Below are positions 35,658 to 44,710 of a DNA stretch of 64,000 nt, one piece after another. Within the stretch, counting starts at the first letter, position 1. Every line of letters starts with the position of its first letter. The DNA lies in contig NZ_CP025030.1 of the NCBI RefSeq assembly GCF_002812705.1, positions 1,054,001-1,118,000 on the forward strand, in the 5' to 3' direction. The DNA comes from Achromobacter spanius. Its GTDB lineage: Bacteria; Pseudomonadota; Gammaproteobacteria; Burkholderiales; Burkholderiaceae_B. The notes beneath the pieces are model-generated. The model searched no databases and was not told where the DNA came from. It saw only the letters and a list, made by a program, of their open reading frames with translations. Both the position numbers and the translations under genes were made by a program.

Positions 35658-35777
35658 ATATACGTCAGCATACCCTATCCAGCATTTCTTTTTTTATTGC
35701 GATCTGATTGCCGCTTTAACGGATAGTGGGCCACGGCCCTGGGCCCGAGTCGAGAAACGTGGCGAAATCCATGCGCT

Positions 35778-35984
35778 TTATCCTGGGCTAAGAAGGCGTT
35801 TCAGCCAGCTCGCAATCAACGCTGGCGTCGAAGGCGCAATGCATTGCAGTTGCCTTGATTGGCATTTTGGACAGTGGGCGGCAATGTCCCTCCCAACGAC
35901 AAGCGCGTCACTGACGGGCGAAAATGTCTGTGTCCAATTGCATTCGGTGCAGATCTGGGTGAATGGCCGGGGACGGACAGGCAT
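35778..35984 (-). CDS. Small zinc-ribbon protein
   Basis: A 68-residue protein starting MPVRPRPFTQICTECNW, with two knuckles CTEC and CPKC separated by about 26 residues, then a C-terminal amphipathic helix (PALIASWLKRLLS). Small CxxC...CPxC proteins with this start occur widely in betaproteobacteria as hypothetical proteins. The ATG at 35984 is preferred; a TTG 21 codons upstream is open but adds an unlike N-terminus. It lies between a small membrane protein and the NERD-helicase on the same strand. It may be unrelated housekeeping or an accessory factor. Confidence 0.6.
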   Translation of the reverse strand: MPVRPRPFTQICTECNWTQTFSPVSDALVVGRDIAAHCPKCQSRQLQCIAPSTPALIASWLKRLLSPG

Positions 35985-36043
35985 GCTGCGATTCCAGGAA
36001 AAATAGGGAGAAATACTCAGGAAAATGCGAGCTTGCACCTGGC

Positions 36044-36193
36044 TCAATCATGTCGCGCGCATGCGTCTTCTGCCGCATCTCGCCTGACCGCGTCAATATA
36101 TCTGCCCAGAATTGCCGTGCCTAATACACCCGTCACGAAAACGATAGCGAATGCAGCCAAGTGTTCGAGGGGTGTGGCGTTGTTGTTGATCAT
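36044..36193 (-). CDS. Small single-pass membrane protein, hypothetical
   Basis: A 49-residue frame MINNNATPLEHLAAF, followed by a hydrophobic helix (AFAIVFVTGVLGTAILG) and a charged cytoplasmic tail (DAVRRDAAEDACARHD). A weak GGAT ribosome binding site lies 6 nt before the ATG. It sits between the WYL gene and the zinc-ribbon gene on the same strand. Coding potential is plausible but unproven, and I recognise no family. Confidence 0.4.
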   Translation of the reverse strand: MINNNATPLEHLAAFAIVFVTGVLGTAILGRYIDAVRRDAAEDACARHD

Positions 36194-36292
36194 GTGAATC
36201 CAGGATAGGCAAAATCGGCAGCCCGATGACTGCCGCACCGCAACCAGAATAAGAGGCGATCGGGACATTACGTGTCTCGATCACCCACTCGC

Positions 36293-37318
36293 TCACGCAC
36301 GCGCTGAATAAAGCGCCGCAAGCGTTTCCGCTTCGTTGGCCATTTCCTCGCGTAGCCTTGCCGGCCCCAGGACCTCGACATTCGGGCCAAACGCTCTCAG
36401 CCACCAACGCAGGCGTTTGCTGAGCAAGACCGTGCCCCTGACCCGCAGTTCCGATCCGACATACTCCGCCACTTGATCATCGGATAAGGGCGATTCGATC
36501 AGGTGATTGCCAGCGCCGCTGAGAAACCGCAGTTCCAGCTTGATGGCGCCCTCCACCATGAAATCGAACTGCCTCTGATGTTTCACATACTCGGCCAGGC
36601 TGAATTCCCGGGGATAGGCGAATATCTCTGGCAGCATGGTTGCGCTGACCACCCTGTCAAGCCGGTACATGGCGGGCTTGGGATAGCCGACCATGGCTGC
36701 GACAAGATAAATCACCCCGCCCACCTCGACCAATCCCAGCGGGTCGATAATCTTCGCCGTTTCCTGGTCCCCTTTGGAGCGAACGCGATAAACCACTTCG
36801 AGTTTCTGCTCAAAAAATAAAGCACGGGAAACGGTAGAAAAGGTATTTGAGTCTATGGCCGGATGCTGCAAGGCAAAGGCCCCGCTTTCTACTTCGACCT
36901 TATCCACCCATTTTCGATAGCGACGTTCGCTGTCGCTCTGCGAAACGCCCAGGCGTTTCTCCGCAGTGTCGAACAAGGAAGACAGCGACTCGGAAACCAG
37001 CGACGGAATCTGGCGGGATGAAAAGCGCTTCAAAGTCTGCAGCGCCAGCGCTTGTTCATGCGTCATCAAGCCGGCCGACCTGGCGGCCACACCTCCAGCG
37101 CCGGCCCGCCTGCGCCAGACCAGCGCCGTGCCACGCTTTTCGGACTCCACCAACTGTTGGTCGAGCAACTTCTGCAATGTGCGCAGAACAGTCTTGACGA
37201 CGGGAGGCTCGGGATATGACCGGCACAACTCCCGGTGTATTTCCGGCGTACTCATGAAGTGCCCGCCTTGCTCGGCGTCCTTCAAGACGTGAAATATATT
37301 GGCGACCAGTGGGGGCAT
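36293..37318 (-). CDS. WYL-domain transcriptional regulator
   Basis: A 341-residue regulator with an N-terminal winged HTH (STPEIHRELCRSYPEPPVVK, then LRTLQKLLDQQLVESEKRG) and a central WYL domain (VYRVRSKGDQETAKIIDPLG; VEVGGVIYLVAAMVGYPKP; MYRLDRVVSATML) with a C-terminal extension (LRWWLRAFGPNVEVLGPARL). This layout is that of the CapW/BrxR-type regulators which control CBASS, BREX and other defence islands. ATG at 37318 is taken; a GTG four codons upstream is also possible. Its position upstream of the nuclease-helicase genes supports a role as their repressor. Confidence 0.85.
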   Translation of the reverse strand: MPPLVANIFHVLKDAEQGGHFMSTPEIHRELCRSYPEPPVVKTVLRTLQKLLDQQLVESEKRGTALVWRRRAGAGGVAARSAGLMTHEQALALQTLKRFSSRQIPSLVSESLSSLFDTAEKRLGVSQSDSERRYRKWVDKVEVESGAFALQHPAIDSNTFSTVSRALFFEQKLEVVYRVRSKGDQETAKIIDPLGLVEVGGVIYLVAAMVGYPKPAMYRLDRVVSATMLPEIFAYPREFSLAEYVKHQRQFDFMVEGAIKLELRFLSGAGNHLIESPLSDDQVAEYVGSELRVRGTVLLSKRLRWWLRAFGPNVEVLGPARLREEMANEAETLAALYSARA

Positions 37319-37449
37319 GCAGCAACTCACTCACTTCGACATGAAGTTGCTACGATAGCAAACTGGGATTTACCAGGCATGTCAGGGCCCACACATGCCG
37401 GTCCGGGAAGTCCCGATGCAGAAGTCGCGGTGAAAATAATCGGCCAGAT

Positions 37450-38178
37450 TTAATCGAGCGCGGGCCAGGGAAAACCCAGCAAGGCATCCACGCGCATCGC
37501 ACCGTCCAGCGTCATGGGCGCGGCGACCAAAGGTTGCAATTCGTGCAGACCCGCTTCGATTATCGTGCGCTGCACCTCATGCTCGGGAACGCCGGCAACG
37601 GCGAGCGCTGCAGGTTGCATCAACAGCGCGGTCAGCGCCTCGCGCAGGACCTCGGAAAAGCCGGCGGCGGTTTCCTCAAAACCCAGAACAGCAAGTAGAT
37701 TGGCATCGGCGAACTTGCGCGCCGCGCGCCACGCAGGCACTGCCTTGTAGCCCTCCGCACGGGTCCATTCCAGAGCCGCCAACGCCCGCACTGACGTTTG
37801 CACGGCGCATGCCCACGGTTTGTCCGCCGCCATGACCCAGACACCCTTGCGAACAGCGGGCAACTGGCTGACCCGGCCACGGCACAACGCCAATGCCGCC
37901 ACGCCCTGCTCACGGGCCTGACGCATGGCCTCGATCGGGCCAAAGGCATTCCAGGCGGCGCGCCCTTTTCCCGTCAATGCGGCGAAGTCCACGAGATGCA
38001 GCGACAGCGCGCCGCGCGGCGCGTCCGTATCCGCGTGCCAATCAAAGGCCGGCACTTCCTCCGCAAGCTGCCGCACAAGCAAGGCGACATCCTCCGCAGA
38101 CATCCCCCAGCCGTGCAGGGCGACCACGGGGCGATTGAATACGGTATGAGTTCCACGGGTTGCTATCGAATCCGACAC
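37450..38178 (-). CDS. Unrecognised 242-residue protein
   Basis: A GTG start at 38178 is preceded by GGAG at a 5-nt distance. The protein is soluble, alanine- and tryptophan-rich, and begins MSDSIATRGTHTVFNRP followed by VVALHGWGMSAEDVALL. No catalytic motif, signal peptide or membrane helix is visible; the HGWGMS element superficially recalls alpha/beta hydrolases, but no nucleophile elbow follows. It is on the same strand as the WYL gene, 131 nt upstream of it, so it may or may not belong to the island. Confidence 0.6.
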   Translation of the reverse strand: MSDSIATRGTHTVFNRPVVALHGWGMSAEDVALLVRQLAEEVPAFDWHADTDAPRGALSLHLVDFAALTGKGRAAWNAFGPIEAMRQAREQGVAALALCRGRVSQLPAVRKGVWVMAADKPWACAVQTSVRALAALEWTRAEGYKAVPAWRAARKFADANLLAVLGFEETAAGFSEVLREALTALLMQPAALAVAGVPEHEVQRTIIEAGLHELQPLVAAPMTLDGAMRVDALLGFPWPALD

Positions 38179-38448
38179 TGTGTCTCCACTTGAGTTGGGA
38201 GTACGCAGTTTGGATCGCGGTCAGGACATTAGCTGTCCCGAAGGCCGCATTGGTGGTATTTACTTGCGAGGTCGCTTGAGTCGCGCGGGATAATGCGGAG
38301 AAATAGACTGCCAGTATCTGCTGCAGCACTAGGTCCCCAATGGGTTGGAAGTTCGCGTCCTCGAGTGGCTGCATCCGTCCAGCAGCCGTCGTAGCTGTGC
38401 CGGCAAAAACGGGATTGCACTGATGGCTGGATGCTTAGCCGAGCAGAC
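38179..38448. other. Intergenic DNA between the 242-residue gene and glmS
   Basis: With the terminator that follows, this is a 418-bp gap before glmS. I see no gene in it. A stretch at 38340-38375 gives, on the minus strand, a tRNA-antisense-like pattern but does not fold as a tRNA. Otherwise nothing recognisable. Confidence 0.5.
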
Positions 38449-38478
38449 GAAAAAAAAGGCCGCTTTAGCGGCCTTCTT
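38449..38478 (-). terminator. Rho-independent terminator of glmS
   Basis: The stem GGCCGC-TTTA-GCGGCC (38458-38473) extends to AAGGCCGC/GCGGCCTT, and on the minus strand is followed by eight T. It lies about 120 nt past the glmS stop. The plus-strand side has only TTCTT, so termination is mainly leftward. Confidence 0.85.
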
Positions 38479-38596
38479 GCTGCCTGAAGTGCGTCGATTG
38501 AGGGCAGCCCGGTCAGAATCAAAGGACAAAGCCAACCGTTATCAGTGCGGCCGACTTCATTCCTTGTTTTCACACCCAAGACAGCACCCCTGTCCC

Positions 38597-40429
38597 TCAC
38601 TCCACCGTCACGCTCTTCGCCAGATTGCGCGGCTTGTCCACGTCCGTACCCCGCGCGCATGCCGTGTGATACGACAGCAGTTGCAGCGGGATCGTGTGCA
38701 GGATCGGCGACAGCTTGCCGTAGTTTTCCGGCATGCGGATCACGTGCATGCCTTCGGCGCTTTGGATCTTGCTGTCGGCATCGGCGAACACATAAAGCTC
38801 GCCGCCGCGCGCGCGCACTTCCTGCATGTTGGACTTCAGCTTTTCCAGCAGCTCGTCCTTGGGCGCGATGGTCACGACGGGCATGTGTTCCGTCACCAGC
38901 GCCAGCGGGCCGTGCTTGAGTTCGCCGGCCGGGTAGGCTTCGGCGTGGATGTAGCTGATTTCCTTCAGCTTCAGCGCACCTTCCAGCGCGATCGGGTAGT
39001 GCATGCCACGGCCCAGGAACAAGGCGTTTTCCTTGGACGCAAAGCGATCGGCCCAAGCCATGATCTGCGGCTCCAGCGCCAGCACCGAACCAATGGCCAC
39101 GGGCAGGTGGCGCAGCGCCTTCAGGTGTTCGGCTTCCTGCTCGTCGCTGAGGTGGCCACGCACTTGCGCCAGCGCCAGCGTCAGCAGGAACAGCGCGGTC
39201 AACTGCGTGGTGAAGGCCTTGGTGGAGGCCACGCCGATTTCAACGCCGGCGCGCGTGATGTACGACAGCTTGCACTCGCGCACCATGGCGCTGGTGGACA
39301 CGTTGCAGATGGTCAGCGTCTTGTCCATGCCCAGCGAACGCGCGTGCTTCAGCGCGGCCAGCGTGTCGGCGGTTTCGCCGGACTGCGAGATCGTGACGAC
39401 GAGCGAACGCGGATTCGGCACGCTGTCACGGTAGCGGTATTCGCTGGCGATTTCGACGGCCACCGGAATCTTCGCAATCGATTCAATCCAGTACTTGGCG
39501 GTCAGGCCGGCGTAGTAGCTCGTGCCGCACGCCAGGATCAACAGCGAATCGATGTCCTTGAAGATCTTGTAGGCCTCGTCGCCGAACAGCTCGGGCGAAA
39601 TCGATTCGATATCTTGCAGCGTGTCGCCAACGGCGCGCGGCTGCTCGAAGATTTCCTTTTGCATGTAGTGGCGATACGGGCCGAGTTCGGCGGCGCCGGT
39701 GTGCACGTGCACGGTGTGCACTTCGCGGTCCACGTTCTTGCCGTTGGCGTCCACGATCCACACGCGCGAGAGCTGCAGGTCGACGACGTCGCCGTCTTCC
39801 AGGTAGATGATCTGGTCGGTCGTGCCGGCCAGCGCCAGCGCGTCGGACGCCAGGAAGTTCTCGTTCTGGCCCACGCCCACCACCAGCGGCGAACCTTGGC
39901 GCGCGCCCACCACGCGATGCGGCTCATCGCGGCAGAACACGGCAATGGCGTATGCGCCGTGCAGGCGACGCACGGCGTTCTGGACCGCTTCGAACAGGTC
40001 GCCCGCGTACAGGTGGTTCACCAGGTGCGCGATGACTTCGGTGTCGGTCTGGCTTTCAAAGACGTAACCCACGGCCTGCAGCTCAGCGCGCAGTTCGTCG
40101 TGGTTTTCGATGATGCCGTTGTGCACCAGCGCGATGCGCGGCTCTTCGTTGCCCAGATGCGAAAAGTGCGGGTGGGCGTTGTGCGTGGCGGGCACGCCGT
40201 GGGTGGCCCAACGGGTGTGGGCGATACCCGTGAAACCCTGGACCTTGTCCTGTGCCACCTGATCAGCCAGCTCGGCCACGCGCTGCGTGCTGCGCGTACG
40301 GCGCAGATGGCCGTCGGCATACACGGCGACGCCGCAAGAGTCGTAGCCGCGATATTCCAGCCGCTTCAGACCTTCAACCAGGATAGGGGTGATGTCGCGC
40401 TGGGCGACGGCGCCAACAATGCCGCACAT
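38597..40429 (-). CDS. glmS: Glutamine-fructose-6-phosphate aminotransferase GlmS
   Basis: A 610-residue enzyme that makes glucosamine-6-phosphate from fructose-6-phosphate and glutamine, the first step to UDP-GlcNAc. The N-terminal Ntn glutaminase has the nucleophilic Cys directly after Met ([10 protein letters not shown]) and [11 protein letters not shown]. Two SIS domains follow ([34 protein letters not shown]), and the C-terminus ends [13 protein letters not shown] as in all GlmS. Length is exactly typical. No glmS ribozyme is expected in a proteobacterium and none is seen. It is divergent from an lrp-type gene across an AT-rich 150-bp region. Confidence 0.97.
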   Translation of the reverse strand: MCGIVGAVAQRDITPILVEGLKRLEYRGYDSCGVAVYADGHLRRTRSTQRVAELADQVAQDKVQGFTGIAHTRWATHGVPATHNAHPHFSHLGNEEPRIALVHNGIIENHDELRAELQAVGYVFESQTDTEVIAHLVNHLYAGDLFEAVQNAVRRLHGAYAIAVFCRDEPHRVVGARQGSPLVVGVGQNENFLASDALALAGTTDQIIYLEDGDVVDLQLSRVWIVDANGKNVDREVHTVHVHTGAAELGPYRHYMQKEIFEQPRAVGDTLQDIESISPELFGDEAYKIFKDIDSLLILACGTSYYAGLTAKYWIESIAKIPVAVEIASEYRYRDSVPNPRSLVVTISQSGETADTLAALKHARSLGMDKTLTICNVSTSAMVRECKLSYITRAGVEIGVASTKAFTTQLTALFLLTLALAQVRGHLSDEQEAEHLKALRHLPVAIGSVLALEPQIMAWADRFASKENALFLGRGMHYPIALEGALKLKEISYIHAEAYPAGELKHGPLALVTEHMPVVTIAPKDELLEKLKSNMQEVRARGGELYVFADADSKIQSAEGMHVIRMPENYGKLSPILHTIPLQLLSYHTACARGTDVDKPRNLAKSVTVE

Positions 40430-40579
40430 AGGAAGACTCCGCTTAAGTTCGTGTACCGACGCATTGTGCTCGAGGCAGTAAGAAATATGATTTCTTAATG
40501 ATGATGAATTTGAAAGTTAATTCACTTACAGATTTGTGATTAAATAATCTTTCTTCAATTCGGCATTTTTGAATTAATC
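40430..40579. promoter_or_regulatory. AT-rich divergent promoter region of glmS and the Lrp gene
   Basis: A 150-bp segment markedly richer in A and T than both genes, with runs such as GATTTGTGATTAAATAATC and an imperfect inverted repeat AATTC...GAATT at 40558-40575. Lrp proteins favour AT-rich sites, so autoregulation is plausible. No single binding site is clear. Confidence 0.45.
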
Positions 40580-41068
40580 ATGCACAACACGCCAATTTCC
40601 GCGCCCGAACTGGACGATTTGGATCTGCGCATCCTCGAGCAGCTACAGGCGGACAACTCGCTGACCAACCAGGATCTGGCGGCGCGGGTGCATGCGTCGC
40701 CCCCCACCTGCCTGCGCCGCGTTCGGCGCCTGGTGGACGAAGGGGTCATCGACAGGCAGGTCGCGATACTTGCCGCCGAAAAACTCGGCAGCACATTGAC
40801 GGCGATCGTGGAGATCACGCTGGACGTGCAGGCGGCCGAAAGCCTGGATGCGTTCGAACAAAGCATGCTGACCGAACCGGCGGTGCTGCAGTGCTACCGC
40901 GTGTCGCCAGGACCGGATTTCGTGGTGATCGCCCAGGTAAAAGACATGCCCGCCTACCACGCCCTGGTACACCGCGCATTCACCGCACTAGCCAACGTGC
41001 GCAACGTGCGCACATTCTTTTCGGTGCACCGCGCCAAGTTCGAAACCAGGATTGATGTGCGGCGGTGA
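40580..41068 (+). CDS. Lrp/AsnC-family transcriptional regulator
   Basis: A 162-residue regulator. The N-terminal HTH is LDDLDLRILEQLQADNSLTN, then PPTCLRRVRRLVDEGVIDRQ; the RAM ligand domain follows (TAIVEITLDVQ; VLQCYRVSPGPDFVVIAQV; RTFFSVHRAKFETRI). The length is standard. It is divergent from glmS; a direct regulatory link is possible but not shown by the sequence. Confidence 0.92.
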   Translation: MHNTPISAPELDDLDLRILEQLQADNSLTNQDLAARVHASPPTCLRRVRRLVDEGVIDRQVAILAAEKLGSTLTAIVEITLDVQAAESLDAFEQSMLTEPAVLQCYRVSPGPDFVVIAQVKDMPAYHALVHRAFTALANVRNVRTFFSVHRAKFETRIDVRR

Positions 41069-41157
41069 ATCGAGAATGGCACAAAGAGTGCCTGGCCGGT
41101 GGATAATACGAAACGACTCGGCGACAGGCGCCAGAACGCCTCGCACAGGAGCATTCC

Positions 41158-41472
41158 GTGTATACGCATTCCACCAAGTACCTTGAGATGATCGCGACTC
41201 ACCTCAACGCCCCATACGGGCGCGTGGTGGACCCCCGCGACGTTGCTGCCGCATTGCGCGACGGCGATCTCTCCTCGGCCTCGGGCGACGAACTTGTACA
41301 AGAGCTCCTGGCCAGCATGTTCATCGAACTCGAACCCGAATTTATTGGCAGGGCCAGCTTTGAAGCTGGCGTCCGGCTAGAAGAGGCGCACGCACTTTAT
41401 CAACAGGCTCGCGACCAATTCGGATTGCCCCGGGTAGAACAATGGGAGCAGGCGCTCGAGGGGGTCCTGTGA
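41158..41472 (+). CDS. Putative antitoxin partner of AbiEii-type nucleotidyltransferase
   Basis: A 104-residue acidic helical protein. GTG at 41158 is preceded by AGGAG at 6 nt. Its stop codon overlaps the start of the following nucleotidyltransferase (GTGA), a tight coupling typical of toxin-antitoxin or paired regulatory proteins. The sequence (LRDGDLSSASGDELVQELLA; FEAGVRLEEAHALYQQARDQ) shows no DNA-binding motif I can name. The antitoxin role is inferred only from position. Confidence 0.6.
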   Translation: MYTHSTKYLEMIATHLNAPYGRVVDPRDVAAALRDGDLSSASGDELVQELLASMFIELEPEFIGRASFEAGVRLEEAHALYQQARDQFGLPRVEQWEQALEGVL

Positions 41473-42197
41473 CCAAGACCACGCTTGCCGATATCCAAAA
41501 GCATCGCGAGGCTGGTCCGTGGAGAACACTTGAAGCGCGTGCGCAAAGGCTTGTTGACGACGCGCGCCATCATGGCGGCGAATCGTTTAAGCCCGTATTG
41601 GGCGGCGGCACACGCCTGATGCTGGCGCTAGACCATCGAATCAGCGACGACGTCGATCTATTCGTTGATTCGCCTGCCTGGCTTCCCTACATTTCGCCAC
41701 GCCTGAACGATATGTTTGAAAGCGAGCTTGCCGGATACAACGAAGACAACGCGCACGTGAAATTGCGTTTTGCCGAAGGCGAAATCGACTTTGTCGTTGC
41801 CGCCCCCCTGCTTCCCGCCTCGACAAACACGTGGAACCCGCCTGCCGACGAAACGAGCTTTCCGATGGAGTCTCCCGCGGAAGTCCTGGCCAAGAAACTA
41901 TTCTTCCGTGGATGGGCGCTTACCGCACGCGACTTATTCGATTGGGTGATCCTTCAAACAGAAGGGCCGGCGGACGCCATCCCTGAAAAGGCGCTGGCGG
42001 CGTTGCTAAACGCCAAGCTGGAAGGGATAGATACCGCGCTGTCGCACATGGCGCAGCGGCAGTCGCAGCGTCTGGCTTGGGAGCGGATTCGAACGCACCA
42101 TTTGCCGGATTTTGACTGGGCTACGCAATGGGCCAAGGCACGCTTGACGCAATGGTCTCGGTTTGAACACCCAACCGGACCATCTCCGTCGGCTTGA
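41469..42197 (+). CDS. AbiEii-type nucleotidyltransferase (toxin-like)
   Basis: A 242-residue protein of the AbiEii/AbiGii nucleotidyltransferase group. The signature FKPVLGGGTRLMLALDHRIS, then DDVDLFVDS gives the GG-x-T/S and D-x-D residues of the polymerase-beta fold, and ESPAEVLAKKLFFRGWALTA followed by RDLFDW is the downstream helix block typical of the family. In AbiE systems such proteins act as bacteriostatic toxins that modify tRNA. GTG at 41469 overlaps the previous stop. The pair is isolated between an lrp gene and the glycosyltransferase. Confidence 0.8.
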   Translation: MTKTTLADIQKHREAGPWRTLEARAQRLVDDARHHGGESFKPVLGGGTRLMLALDHRISDDVDLFVDSPAWLPYISPRLNDMFESELAGYNEDNAHVKLRFAEGEIDFVVAAPLLPASTNTWNPPADETSFPMESPAEVLAKKLFFRGWALTARDLFDWVILQTEGPADAIPEKALAALLNAKLEGIDTALSHMAQRQSQRLAWERIRTHHLPDFDWATQWAKARLTQWSRFEHPTGPSPSA

Positions 42198-42230
42198 CCC
42201 ACAGGCACTGAAACCCCCTGCGCCTACCGC

Positions 42231-43289
42231 CTAAACCCGCCCCAGCAACCGCTCGAACTGCGCCAGATAACGATTCCCCATCTTCTGTACGTCGTGCTCG
42301 CTCTTCACGTATTCGTACGCACGTTCCGTGACGTCTTTGCGGAATGCCGCGTCGTCCAGGCAGCGGGCCATGCCGGCTGCCATGGCTTGATGGTCGCCCA
42401 CGGCCACCAGCACGCCGCGGCCATCAGCCAGGCTTTCCTTCAGGCCGCCCGCGTCGGTGGAGACCACCGGCACATGCTGCAAGAAAGCGTCCAGCACGCT
42501 GCTGCCTAGCGCTTCTTCTTCTGAACTCATGACGAACACGTCGAGGATGCTGTAGAAGTCTTCGACGCCTTTGCGAAAGCCCGCGAAGCGGTAGACGTCT
42601 TCGATACCCAGGCGGCGCGCTTCGTCCTTGGCCTGCTGCTCGCGGTCGCCGCCGGCGCCGAAGTGCAGGAAGATGAAATCGCGCCGTGTCTTGGCCAGTT
42701 CGCCCACGGCGCGCACCAGGGTCACGGGGTCTTTGTCGCGGATCAGCGCGGCGGACGTGGCCATGACCTTCTTGCCGGCCAGGTCGAATTCCTGCACCAG
42801 CTTGGCGACGTTGTCGGCGTTGATGGTGTGGGGTTCAACCGCGCTGCGGATGATGACGGGTTCAATGCCCAGGCGGCGCGGTTCGCCCGCCGCCATCTCG
42901 CTGATGGCCACGAACAGGTTGGCGTGACGCCACTTGAAACCGGTCTTCCATTCGTCGCCAGGTTTCACCACGAACGAGGTGCGGCGCGAGAACACCACGG
43001 GGCGACGATGCAGCCATTTGGTCAGCACGGCCCAGGTGATGGTGTTGGCCGTTTGCGCGTGGATGATGTCATAGCGGCCCGCGCCCGCCAGAAAAGCCAG
43101 TTGCCCCGGCACGTTGCGGCAGGTGTGAGCAACAAACCCTTCCTGGCGCGCGCGCTCGGCCAGCGGCGCGCCTTCCCGGCACATCACTTCGACGTCATGG
43201 CCCGCCTTGCGGAAGGCGCGCATGCAATACAGCGTCTGCCGTTCGCCGCCGCGCCAGCCTTTCTCGAAGTTCAGTTGCAAGATCTTCAT
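42231..43289 (-). CDS. Glycosyltransferase family 4 (surface polysaccharide)
   Basis: A 352-residue GT-B transferase with the N-terminal block [39 protein letters not shown] in the linker, and the donor-site region [20 protein letters not shown], where E-x7-D replaces the usual E-x7-E, followed by [11 protein letters not shown]. It starts 4 nt before the end of ugd (overlap), so UDP-glucuronate supply and this transferase are coupled. It likely acts on LPS or another surface glycan in the cytoplasm. Acceptor and donor are unknown. Confidence 0.87.
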   Translation of the reverse strand: MKILQLNFEKGWRGGERQTLYCMRAFRKAGHDVEVMCREGAPLAERARQEGFVAHTCRNVPGQLAFLAGAGRYDIIHAQTANTITWAVLTKWLHRRPVVFSRRTSFVVKPGDEWKTGFKWRHANLFVAISEMAAGEPRRLGIEPVIIRSAVEPHTINADNVAKLVQEFDLAGKKVMATSAALIRDKDPVTLVRAVGELAKTRRDFIFLHFGAGGDREQQAKDEARRLGIEDVYRFAGFRKGVEDFYSILDVFVMSSEEEALGSSVLDAFLQHVPVVSTDAGGLKESLADGRGVLVAVGDHQAMAAGMARCLDDAAFRKDVTERAYEYVKSEHDVQKMGNRYLAQFERLLGRV

Positions 43290-44608
43290 GCGCGTCCGAT
43301 GCCGGAATACTCGAAGCCCAGGGCGCGCACGTCAGCCGGCGTGTACAGGTTGCGGCCATCGATGATGACGGGGGCTTTCAGCAGGGCTTTGACACGGTCG
43401 AAGTCGGGCGCGCGGAAGACTTTCCATTCGGTGGCGATCAACAGCGCATCAGCGCCGTCCAGCGCGTCGTACATGTCGGTGGCGAAGCTGATGCCGGGCT
43501 GGCCGACCAGCACGCGCGCCGCTTCATGCATGGCCACGGGGTCGTAGGCGCGCACGTCGGCGCCACGGCGCGTCAGTTCGGCAATGACCGTCAGGCTGGG
43601 GGCTTCGCGCATGTCGTCGGTGTTCGGCTTGAACGACAGGCCCCACAGCGCAATCTTGCGACCGCGCAGGTCGTTGCCATAGCGCGCGACCAGCTTCTCG
43701 GACAGGCGGAATTTCTGTGCGTGGTTGGCGGCCTCGGCCGCTTCGATGACGCGCATGGGCAGGGAATTTTCAGCGGCGGTGTTCACCAGCGCCTGCACGT
43801 CCTTGGGGAAGCACGAGCCGCCATAGCCTGCGCCGGGGTACAGGAAGTGGTAGCCGATGCGCGGGTCGGCGCCAATGCCGCGACGCACCTGTTCGATGTC
43901 GGCGCCCAGCGCTTCGGCCAGGTTCGCCATTTCGTTCATGAACGAGATGCGCGTGGCCAGCATGGCGTTGGCGGCGTACTTGGTCAGCTCGGCCGAGCGC
44001 ACGTCCATCACCATCAGGCGGTCGTGGGTGCGCTGGAACGGTTCGTAGATACGGCGCATCACGCCGACGGTGTAGTCGTCGTCGGCACCCACGACGACAC
44101 GGTCGGGACTCATGAAGTCATTGATGGCCGCGCCTTCCTTCAGGAATTCGGGGTTGGACGCCACGCTGAACGGGATGTCCACGCCACGCGCGGCCAGTTC
44201 CTTCTGCACCACGGCGCGCACCTTGTCGGCGGTGCCGACCGGCACGGTGGACTTGTCCACGATCAGTTTGCGGGACGTCATGTGGCGCGCGATGTTCTGC
44301 GCGGCGGCCAGCACGTACTTCAGGTCGGCCGATCCATCTTCGCCAGGCGGCGTGCCCACGGCAATGAATTGCACGTCGCCAAAGGCCACGCTTTGGGCCA
44401 CGTCGTCCGTGAAATGCAGGCGGCCCGCCTGCACGTTGCGGCGGACCAGGTCTTCCAGGCCGGGCTCATAGATCGGGATGCCGCCTTGGCGCAACAGGGC
44501 GATTTTTGCGGCGTCCACGTCCAGACACATGACGTCGTTGCCCATGTCGGCCAGACACGCTCCCGACACCAACCCCACGTAACCGGTACCCACGACCGTG
44601 ATTTTCAT
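43286..44608 (-). CDS. ugd: UDP-glucose 6-dehydrogenase
   Basis: A 440-residue NAD-dependent dehydrogenase converting UDP-glucose to UDP-glucuronate. Rossmann motif [31 protein letters not shown], the active-site region [20 protein letters not shown] with the catalytic Cys, and the C-terminal [16 protein letters not shown]. It is distinct from the HexNAc-type dehydrogenase at 6.2-7.5 kb (GGHCIGVDPYY). It is followed by the glycosyltransferase with a 4-nt overlap. Confidence 0.95.
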   Translation of the reverse strand: MKITVVGTGYVGLVSGACLADMGNDVMCLDVDAAKIALLRQGGIPIYEPGLEDLVRRNVQAGRLHFTDDVAQSVAFGDVQFIAVGTPPGEDGSADLKYVLAAAQNIARHMTSRKLIVDKSTVPVGTADKVRAVVQKELAARGVDIPFSVASNPEFLKEGAAINDFMSPDRVVVGADDDYTVGVMRRIYEPFQRTHDRLMVMDVRSAELTKYAANAMLATRISFMNEMANLAEALGADIEQVRRGIGADPRIGYHFLYPGAGYGGSCFPKDVQALVNTAAENSLPMRVIEAAEAANHAQKFRLSEKLVARYGNDLRGRKIALWGLSFKPNTDDMREAPSLTVIAELTRRGADVRAYDPVAMHEAARVLVGQPGISFATDMYDALDGADALLIATEWKVFRAPDFDRVKALLKAPVIIDGRNLYTPADVRALGFEYSGIGRA

Positions 44609-44710
44609 GCCTGCACGCCTTCAAAATAGGGAATCTTGCGCGCCTGGCAAGAGGAACCAGACGCCGGCCGCCATTATAGAAGCGGCCGGGACCCAGGGGC
44701 GCGGCGGCCT

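Noticed and set aside
38330..38380. tRNA-like T-arm pattern (GTTGGAAGTTCGCGTCC) near a possible island boundary
   Set aside because: The stem does not pair and no acceptor or anticodon arms can be drawn; not called a tRNA or an attachment site.
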